A DNA stretch of 64,000 nt, taken from positions 248,001 to 312,000 of the forward strand of contig NZ_VITI01000005.1 in the NCBI RefSeq assembly GCF_007827795.1, written 5' to 3'. The notes beneath the pieces are model-generated. The model did not search any database. It was not told where the DNA came from and saw nothing but the letters and a program-made list of their open reading frames with translations. How positions within the stretch are numbered: position 1 is the first letter of the stretch; every line of letters starts with the position of its first letter. Positions 56,506 through 64,000 of the stretch are shown here, one piece after another. Source of the stretch: Azospirillum brasilense. Its GTDB lineage: Bacteria > Pseudomonadota > Alphaproteobacteria > Azospirillales > Azospirillaceae. The translations under genes and the position numbers were made by a program.

Positions 56506-57848
56506 GCCAAGCCTCCCCGCAAAGCGACGCGCCCGCCATGACGGAGACGCGGACCGCCGTCATCGGGACATTGATCGTCACGCTGGGGCCGCTCAGCCTC
56601 GCGCTCTACACGCCGGCCCTGCCGATGCTGGTGGAGGCGTTCCAGACCACCCCGGCGGCGTTGAAGCTGACGCTCTCCGTCTATTTCTTCGGCTTCGCCT
56701 TTTCCCAGCTCGCCTGCGGGCCGCTGTCCGACGCCTACGGGCGGCGGCCGGTCGCCCTGGCCTTCTTCGTCACCTACGTCCTGGGCAGCGGGGTGGCGGC
56801 CCTGTCGGGCACCATCGAGTGGCTGCTGGTCGGGCGGGCCTTGCAGGGCATCGGCGCGGCGGCGGGCATCGCCATCTCCCGCGCCATCGTGCGCGACCAG
56901 TTCACCGGCCAGCGGTCGGCGCGCATCCTGAACCTGATCGGGCTGATGCTGGCCGTGGTGCCGGCGGTGGCGCCGACGCTGGGCGGGGTGATCCTGGGCA
57001 CGGTGGGCTGGCACGCCATCTTCATGGTGATGACGCTCTACGGCCTCGCCGTGCTGACGGTCTTCGCTGTCGGCACGGCGGAGACCAACCGGACGCGCGA
57101 CCGCTCGGCGGCGCGGCCCGGCCCGGTGATCCGCAACTACCGCACCCTGCTGACCGACCGGCGCTTCATGCGGGCGGGGCTGGTGCTCGGCACGACGCTG
57201 GGCGGCCTCTACACCATGGCGGCGCTGCTGCCCTTCGTGATGATCGAAGGGGTGGGGCTGAGCCCGACCGTCTTCGGCTTCGCCATGCTGCTGCAGACCG
57301 GCTCCTACACGCTGGGGGCGACCCTGGCGGGGCGGCTGCTGCGCCGGGTGGACGCGATGCGGCTGATCCCCTATGGGCTGGTCTGCGTGGCCGTGGGCGG
57401 GCTCGGCTTCGCCCTGGCGCCCCTGACCGGCGAACCGACCGTGGCGAGCGTGATGGGGCCGACCGCCGTCTGGGCCTTCGGCATCGCCCTGGTCATGCCC
57501 GGCGCCACCAGCGACGCCCTGGCCGGATTCCCCCGGATGGCCGGGGCGGCGTCGGCGCTGATCGGCTTCATGCAGATCGGCGGCGGGCTGGCCGGCACCG
57601 CGGTGGCCGCGCTGTTCGCCGATCCCTACACCGCGACGACGGCCATCATGCCGGGCTTCGCCCTGCTGTCGCTGCTGTCCTACGCGCTGCTGCGCGTGCC
57701 GGCGTCCCGGCGCGGCCACCCGGCCGAGCCCGCCCGACCGGAGGATCTGGAGGTCGCCGTGGACCCCGCCGCCCTGGTCGGCGCCGGCGGGGAGGAGATC
57801 GAGGAAGCGCTGCACCAGCGCCGGACTTCCGGCCGCAAGGGAGGCTGA
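56502..57848 (+). CDS. Bcr/CflA-type multidrug efflux MFS transporter
   Basis: 448-aa drug:proton antiporter of the 12-segment MFS. Marks are L-S-L-A-L-Y-T-P-A-L-P near segment 1, G-P-L-S-D-A-Y-G-R-R-P (MFS motif A), R-A-L-Q-G-I-G-A-A-A-G, and the segment 5 motif C-like A-V-V-P-A-V-A-P-T-L-G-G. It overlaps the MarR gene by four bases, so the two are translationally coupled and probably ligand-inducible. The tail after about 400 is polar. Confidence 0.92.
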   Translation: MSQASPQSDAPAMTETRTAVIGTLIVTLGPLSLALYTPALPMLVEAFQTTPAALKLTLSVYFFGFAFSQLACGPLSDAYGRRPVALAFFVTYVLGSGVAALSGTIEWLLVGRALQGIGAAAGIAISRAIVRDQFTGQRSARILNLIGLMLAVVPAVAPTLGGVILGTVGWHAIFMVMTLYGLAVLTVFAVGTAETNRTRDRSAARPGPVIRNYRTLLTDRRFMRAGLVLGTTLGGLYTMAALLPFVMIEGVGLSPTVFGFAMLLQTGSYTLGATLAGRLLRRVDAMRLIPYGLVCVAVGGLGFALAPLTGEPTVASVMGPTAVWAFGIALVMPGATSDALAGFPRMAGAASALIGFMQIGGGLAGTAVAALFADPYTATTAIMPGFALLSLLSYALLRVPASRRGHPAEPARPEDLEVAVDPAALVGAGGEEIEEALHQRRTSGRKGG

Positions 57849-58001
57849 AGACGGGCTTCGGCGTCCGGGATGCCTCAGGCGGCGCAGGAATGCGGCCGGA
57901 CGCGAATTTTACCTCGCTTCTGAAGATGCGGGGCGGTAGATAAGTGGTCCCGGTCCGCAAATATGGGTTCGTGGCGCGGCCGGACAGGCTTCGGAGCGTC
58001 C

Positions 58002-59275
<1,274 letters not shown>

Positions 59276-59276
<1 letters not shown>

Positions 59277-60583
59277 TGTCCGACTCCCACAAAACAGGCC
59301 CCCTGAAAATCGCCGTCGCGGGCCTGGGCACGGTCGGCGCGGGCGTTCTGAAGCTTCTGGAGAAGCAGGCCGACCTGATCGAGCAGCGCTGCGGCCGCCG
59401 CATCGAGGTGGTCGCGGTCAGCGCCCGCTCGCGCGGCAAGGACCGCGGCGTCGACCTGTCCAAGGCCGAATGGTACGACGACCCGGTGGCGCTCGCCGCC
59501 CACCCCGGCGTGGATGTGGTGGTGGAGCTGATCGGCGGGTCCGAGGGGCCGGCGAAGGAAACCGTCGAGCTGGCGCTGGAGCGGGGGCGCCACGTCGTCA
59601 CCGCCAACAAGGCACTGCTCGCCCATCACGGCACCGCGCTCGCGGCCAAGGCGGAGGCCGCCGGCCTCGCCATCGGCTTCGAGGCGGCGGTGGCCGGCGG
59701 CATCCCGATCATCAAGGGGCTGCGCGAGGGGCTGGCGGGCAACCGGGTGTCGGAGGTGCACGGCATCCTCAACGGCACCTGCAACTACATCCTGACGGAG
59801 ATGCGCACCACCGGCCGCGACTTCGCGGACGTGCTGGCCGATGCGCAGAAGCTTGGCTACGCGGAAGCCGACCCGAGCTTCGACATCGACGGCGTGGACG
59901 CGGCGCACAAGCTGGCGATCCTGACCTCGGTGGCCTTCGGCACCCCGGTGGACTTCAAGAGCGTCCATGTCGAGGGCATCCGCCACGTTTCCGCGGTGGA
60001 CTTCGACTACGCCGACGCGCTCGGCTACCGGATCAAGCTGCTGGGCATCGCCCGTCGCACCGACCACGGGATCGAGCAGCGCGTGCACCCCTGCATGGTG
60101 CCGAAGGCGGCGCCCATCGCGGCGGTGGACGGCGTGTTCAACGCGGTGATCGCCCAGGGCGACTTCGTGGACCGTGTGCTGTTCGTCGGCCGCGGCGCCG
60201 GCGAGGGGCCGACGGCGTCGGCCGTCGTCGCCGACCTGATCGACATCGCCCGCGGGCGCTCCACCCCCACCTTCGGTGTGCCGGCGGCCCAGCTTTCCGA
60301 GGCCCAGCCGTCCCCGATGGAGGCCCGCCGGGGGTCGTACTACGTACGCCTGATGGTCGTGGACCGTCCCGGCGTGATAGCGGATGTCGCGGCGGCGATG
60401 CGCGACCAGAACGTCTCCATGGAGCAGTTCCTGCAGCGCGGGCGCGCCCCCGGCGAAGCGGTGCCGGTGGTCCTGACCACCCACGACACCGACGAGGCGG
60501 CCATGCAGCGCGCGCTTGCCACCATCGCCGCCAAGGAGTCGGTGGTCGAGCCGCCGCGCATGATCCGCATCGAACAGTTTTGA
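59276..60583 (+). CDS. hom: Homoserine dehydrogenase
   Basis: 435 aa. Reduces aspartate semialdehyde to homoserine, the branch to threonine and methionine. The nucleotide fold is G-L-G-T-V-G-A-G near residue 16, followed by T-A-N-K-A-L-L, G-T-C-N-Y-I-L and the catalytic-site D-P-S-F-D-I-D-G-V-D-A-A-H-K. A C-terminal ACT domain (about 350-425, R-L-M-V-V-D-R-P-G-V) suggests feedback control, probably by threonine. It supplies the homoserine that, once acetylated, would feed the MetY enzyme in this window. Confidence 0.97.
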
Positions 60584-60626
60584 CCGAACCATAGAAGAAC
60601 CGAGCATCGATTCGGGGGAGAACACC

Positions 60627-61619
60627 ATGTCCGTTCATGTCGACCTGTCCGGTATGGACCGGAACCTGGCTCTGGAAGCCGTCCGCGTCACCGAGGCCGC
60701 CGCGCTGTCCGCGTCGCTGCTGATGGGCCGCGGTGACGAGAAGCTTGCCGACCAGGCCGCGGTCGACGCCATGCGCCAGGCGCTCAACACCCTCTACATC
60801 GACGGCACCGTCGTGATCGGCGAGGGCGAGCGCGACGAGGCGCCCATGCTCTACATCGGCGAGAAGGTCGGCGCCGGCATCGGCCGCGGGCCGAAGGTCG
60901 ACATCGCGCTCGACCCGCTGGAAGGCACCACCATCTGCGCCACCGGCGGCCCGAACTCGCTGGCCGTCATCGCCATGGCGGACGAGGGTGGCTTCCTGAA
61001 CGCCCCGGACGTCTACATGGACAAGATCGCCGTCGGCTCCGGCCTGCCGGAAGGCGTGGTCGATCTCGACGAGACCCCGGCCAACAACCTCAAGGCCCTC
61101 GCCAAGGCCAAGGGCACCGAGGTGCAGGAGCTGCTGGTCTGCATCCTGGACCGGCCGCGCCACGCCGAGCTGATCGCCCGCGTCCGCGAGGCCGGCGCGC
61201 GCATCATGCTGATCAACGACGGCGACGTGTCGGGCGTGATCGCCACCAGCCAGGCCGGCACCGGCGTCGACATGTATGTCGGCTCCGGCGGCGCGCCGGA
61301 GGGCGTTCTGGCCGCGGCGGCGCTGCGCTGCATCGGCGGTCAGTTCCAGGGCCGTCTGCTGTTCCGCAACGACGACGAGAAGGCCCGCGCCGCCCGCTGG
61401 GGCGTCAAGGACCTAAGCAAGAAGTACAGCCTGACCGAACTGGCCAGCGGCAACGTCATGTTCGCCGCGACCGGCGTGACCGACGGCGCCATGCTGCGCG
61501 GCGTCCGCCGCTTCCCCGGCGGTGCCACCACCCATTCGGTGATCATGCGCTCCAAGTCGGGCACCGTGCGCTACGTCGAGGCGCACCACAACCTGCAGCG
61601 CAAGCCCAGCATGGCCTGA
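60627..61619 (+). CDS. glpX: Fructose-1,6-bisphosphatase class II
   Basis: 330-aa GlpX-type bisphosphatase of gluconeogenesis. Metal-site motifs are V-I-G-E-G-E-R-D-E-A-P and D-P-L-E-G-T. Also typical are M-Y-V-G-S-G-G-A-P-E-G-V and A-T-G-V-T-D-G. GGGGGAG lies 8 bases before the ATG. The 43-base gap after hom suggests one transcript, ended by the terminator that follows. Confidence 0.96.
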   Translation: MSVHVDLSGMDRNLALEAVRVTEAAALSASLLMGRGDEKLADQAAVDAMRQALNTLYIDGTVVIGEGERDEAPMLYIGEKVGAGIGRGPKVDIALDPLEGTTICATGGPNSLAVIAMADEGGFLNAPDVYMDKIAVGSGLPEGVVDLDETPANNLKALAKAKGTEVQELLVCILDRPRHAELIARVREAGARIMLINDGDVSGVIATSQAGTGVDMYVGSGGAPEGVLAAAALRCIGGQFQGRLLFRNDDEKARAARWGVKDLSKKYSLTELASGNVMFAATGVTDGAMLRGVRRFPGGATTHSVIMRSKSGTVRYVEAHHNLQRKPSMA

Positions 61620-61633
61620 GGCTGCTCAAAGAA

Positions 61634-61675
61634 AAAGGGGCGTGCGGTGGCCTGCCGCGCGCCCCTTTCCTATTT
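61634..61675 (+). terminator. Terminator after glpX
   Basis: A 15-bp stem with two T:G pairs (61634-61648 with 61654-61668) and a five-base loop. A short T run (cctattt) follows. It ends the alaC-hom-glpX transcript before the convergent gldA gene. Confidence 0.8.
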
Positions 61676-61698
61676 GGGGATTTCCCCTTCCTCGGAGA

Positions 61699-62793
61699 TC
61701 ACAGGCCCTTCCGTCGCCGTCCCTCGGCGTCGGCGGCCTTCATGGCGGCCAGGACACGCTGCGGGGTGATCTCGTGCGGCTCGTTGTGGATGGTCTCGCC
61801 CTCCGCGCAGGCCCGTTCCGCCGCCAGTAGCAGCCGCTCGTCCGACACGCCGGCAAGGCCGATCTCGGCCAGCGTCGTCGGCAGCCCCACCGCCTTGCAG
61901 AAGCCGTAGACCTCGTCCAACACCGCCGGCGGCCGGTCGGTCAGGATGAGCAGCGTCAGCGTGCCGAAGGCGACCTTCTCGCCGTGCCAGTGATGGTGCG
62001 TTTCCTCCAGCGCGGTCAGGCCGTTGTGGACGGCGTGCGCCGCCGCCAGCCCGCCGCTCTCGAAGCCCAGCCCGCTCAGCAGCGTGTTGGCCTCCACGAT
62101 GCGCTCCAGCGCCGGGGTGACCACGCCTTGCTCGCAGGCCGACTTGGCGAGCACGCCATACTCCAGCAGCGTGTCGTAGCACAGCCGGGCCAGCGCGAAG
62201 GCGGTCATCGGGCCGACGCGCCCGGTCATGTTGCCGCCGCGCTTGATGCGGCAATCCTCCGCCTCGAACCAGGTGGACAGGGCGTCGCCCATGCCGGAGA
62301 CGAGGAAGCGCACCGGGGCGCTCGCCACCACACCGGTGTCGACCAGCACGAGGTCGGGGTTGCGCGGCAGCACGAGGTAGCGCTTGAAGGCGCCCTCCGG
62401 CGTGTAGATCACCGACAGCGCGCTGCACGGCGCGTCGGTCGAGGCGAGCGTCGGAACGATGGCGGTGCGCGCGTCCAGTGCGTGGGCGACCGCCTTGGCG
62501 GTGTCGAGCGCCTTGCCGCCGCCGATGCCGACGACGACGTCGGCGCCCATGGCGCGGGCGAGGCCGGTCAGCCGCTCGATCTCCTCGTCGGAGCATTCGC
62601 CGCGGAATTCCTGGATGTCCATCTCGACGCGCCCGGCGGCGGCGTCGACCAGCCGGCCCTTCAGCGACTTCAGAACGAAGCCGTCGGTAACGGCCAGGAC
62701 CTTGTTGCCCAGCCGGGCCAGATCCTCGCCCAGGCTGTCGAGGGCGCCGTTGCCCTGGACGTAGCGGGCCGGAAAGATCGCGGTGGTGATCAT
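61699..62793 (-). CDS. gldA: Glycerol dehydrogenase (iron/zinc-containing alcohol dehydrogenase family)
   Basis: 364-aa NAD-dependent dehydrogenase; E. coli GldA is 367 aa. The NAD-binding motif is G-I-G-G-G-K-A-L-D-T-A-K. Metal ligands are expected at the Asp in S-G-M-G-D-A-L and the His residues in H-A-V-H-N-G-L and H-W-H-G-E-K-V. L-A-S-T-D-A-P-C-S-A-L-S is characteristic. GGAGGA lies 6 bases before the ATG. No dihydroxyacetone kinase gene is near. It lies on the opposite strand between glpX and recJ. Confidence 0.92.
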   Translation of the reverse strand: MITTAIFPARYVQGNGALDSLGEDLARLGNKVLAVTDGFVLKSLKGRLVDAAAGRVEMDIQEFRGECSDEEIERLTGLARAMGADVVVGIGGGKALDTAKAVAHALDARTAIVPTLASTDAPCSALSVIYTPEGAFKRYLVLPRNPDLVLVDTGVVASAPVRFLVSGMGDALSTWFEAEDCRIKRGGNMTGRVGPMTAFALARLCYDTLLEYGVLAKSACEQGVVTPALERIVEANTLLSGLGFESGGLAAAHAVHNGLTALEETHHHWHGEKVAFGTLTLLILTDRPPAVLDEVYGFCKAVGLPTTLAEIGLAGVSDERLLLAAERACAEGETIHNEPHEITPQRVLAAMKAADAEGRRRKGL

Positions 62794-63005
62794 GATTTCC
62801 TCCTCCGCGTGGTGATGACCGCAGTGGAGCAGGACATTTCCCCACCCGCAATGACCTGCCTCAAGTTGCGGTGCGGCAAGGGCTCCTGCCACCTTTGCGT
62901 ACAGAGGCGAAGACGACGGGCCGACCAGGGCGCCCCATCCGCTGGCCCGCTTGTCCCCCATCTGCTATGGCTTCGGCCTTCCCGATCCGTGGCATTCTGG
63001 GCAGC

Positions 63006-64000
63006 ATGACCGACACCGTTCCTCCCTTCCTGAACGTCGCCCATTCCCTGTCCGGCAAGCGCTGGCAGGCGCGGCCCTTCGACGAGCGGCTGGCCTGGGG
63101 GCTGGCGCAGGGGCGGGGGCTGCCGGAGATCGTCGGGCGGGTGCTCGCCGCCCGCGGGGTGACCGAGGAGGCGTGCGACGGCTTCCTGAATCCGACGCTG
63201 AAGGCGCTGCTTCCCGACCCCTCCCGCTTCCGGGACATGGACATAGCGGCGGAGCGCATCGCCCGCGCCGTGATGGATGGCGAGCCGGTGGCCGTCTTCG
63301 GCGACTACGACGTGGATGGCGCCACCTCCTCCGCGCTGCTGCGGCGCTTCTTCCGGGCGGTGGGGGCCGACCTGCGGATCTACGTGCCCGACCGCCTGAA
63401 GGAGGGATACGGCCCCAACGGTCCGGCGTTGCTGCGGCTGAAGGCTGAGGGCGTGCGGCTGGTGGTGACGGTGGACTGCGGAATTTCCGCCTTCGCGGCG
63501 CTGGAGGCGGCGGCGGAGGCCGGGCTGGACGTGGTGGTTCTCGACCATCACGCGGCGGAACCGCGCCTGCCGCCGGCCATCGCCCTGGTCAACCCGAACC
63601 GGCTGGATGAGGACGGCACCTACCGCACGCTGTGCGCGGCGGGGGTCACCTTCCTGGCCGTGGTGGCGGTGAACCGGGCGCTGCGCAACGCCGGATTCTA
63701 CGCGGGCCGCAACGAGCCGAACCTGATGGAGTGGCTCGACCTCGTGGCGCTGGGAACGGTGTGCGACGTGGTGCCCCTGACCGGGCTGAACCGGGCGCTG
63801 GTGGCGCAGGGTCTGAAGGTGATGGCGCGGCGCGCCAACCCAGGCCTGTCCGCCCTGGCCGACGTGGCCGGGGTGAAGGAGAAGCCGGACGCCTACCACG
63901 CCGGCTTCGTGCTCGGCCCGCGGGTCAACGCGGGCGGGCGCGTCGGCGCGTCGGACCTCGGGGCGCGGCTGCTCTCCACCGACGACCCCATGGAGGCCAT
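63006..64000 (+). CDS. recJ: Single-stranded-DNA exonuclease RecJ (3' edge cut)
   Basis: N-terminal 331 codons of RecJ, a 5'-3' single-strand exonuclease of the DHH family in recombination and mismatch repair. Metal-binding motifs seen are V-F-G-D-Y-D-V-D-G-A-T (about 95-105), V-T-V-D-C-G-I, the DHH motif V-L-D-H-H-A-A, and L-G-T-V-C-D-V-V-P-L. The frame is open to base 64000, so roughly the C-terminal 250-280 residues are outside. ATG 63006 is preferred; an in-frame ATG 13 codons upstream (62967) also lacks a good ribosome site. Confidence 0.96.
   Translation, partial: MTDTVPPFLNVAHSLSGKRWQARPFDERLAWGLAQGRGLPEIVGRVLAARGVTEEACDGFLNPTLKALLPDPSRFRDMDIAAERIARAVMDGEPVAVFGDYDVDGATSSALLRRFFRAVGADLRIYVPDRLKEGYGPNGPALLRLKAEGVRLVVTVDCGISAFAALEAAAEAGLDVVVLDHHAAEPRLPPAIALVNPNRLDEDGTYRTLCAAGVTFLAVVAVNRALRNAGFYAGRNEPNLMEWLDLVALGTVCDVVPLTGLNRALVAQGLKVMARRANPGLSALADVAGVKEKPDAYHAGFVLGPRVNAGGRVGASDLGARLLSTDDPMEA

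Overview
The window looks like chromosomal DNA from a free-living, motile alphaproteobacterium of the Rhodospirillales, most likely Azospirillum or a close relative. The evidence is the very high G+C, the alphaproteobacterial gene blocks (rplM-rpsI-argC, and an AlaC-type aminotransferase followed by hom, glpX and recJ), a GapR/DUF2312 protein, a class I PHB synthase, a nitrogenase-associated thioredoxin-fold protein and a dense set of sensory proteins. The genus is inferred from protein style and gene content, not from a marker RNA. I see no rRNA, tRNA, CRISPR array or insertion sequence.

Layout. 1-5.4 kb: ftsH (only two bases of its start codon seem to be missing), a rhomboid protease, a DUF2061 protein, a peroxiredoxin and an orphan hutH. 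5.6-9.5 kb: a type I secretion ABC/HlyD pair and a stand-alone receiver protein. 9.6-12 kb: a Pro-rich coiled-coil protein divergent from a P-loop ATPase with a helix-turn-helix-like N-terminus. 12-16.3 kb: alpha/beta hydrolase, murJ, sseA, an isolated fliN, and a GapR-like protein. 16.4-20.7 kb: diaminopropionate ammonia-lyase, an aminotransferase, and two secreted hydrolase-like proteins. 20.8-24.1 kb: an SsuABC/TauABC-like importer and the nitrogenase-associated protein.

24.1-34.8 kb is a continuous sensory block: hybrid kinase 1, large helical receiver protein 1 (interrupted by one in-frame TAG), hybrid kinase 2, receiver protein 2, and a chemoreceptor. The two kinase/receiver pairs are paralogous, so a two-gene cassette has been duplicated in tandem. 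The receiver proteins carry a long N-terminal helical region that I do not recognise. This is the best candidate here for an undescribed signalling module.

34.8-43.9 kb: two alpha/beta hydrolases, a cupin, an FAD/NAD(P)-binding protein, a ribbon-helix-helix-like protein, a third large membrane hybrid kinase, an adenylate-kinase-like P-loop protein, a small wHTH-like protein, and cutA. 43.9-49.4 kb: MFS transporter, SPOR lipoprotein, the enoyl-CoA hydratase/CoA-binding/metY operon, and a PaaI-type thioesterase. 49.5-53.2 kb: rplM-rpsI, argC, gamma-carbonic anhydrase, OmpA-like protein. 53.2-57.9 kb: phaC, a small lipoprotein, and a MarR/Bcr-type efflux operon with an operator-like array next to the marR start. 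58-64 kb: alaC-like aminotransferase, hom, glpX, then gldA on the opposite strand, then recJ, which runs off the right edge.

Start codons were chosen from ribosome binding sites and family alignment. They often lie inside longer open frames, because high G+C keeps many spurious frames open.
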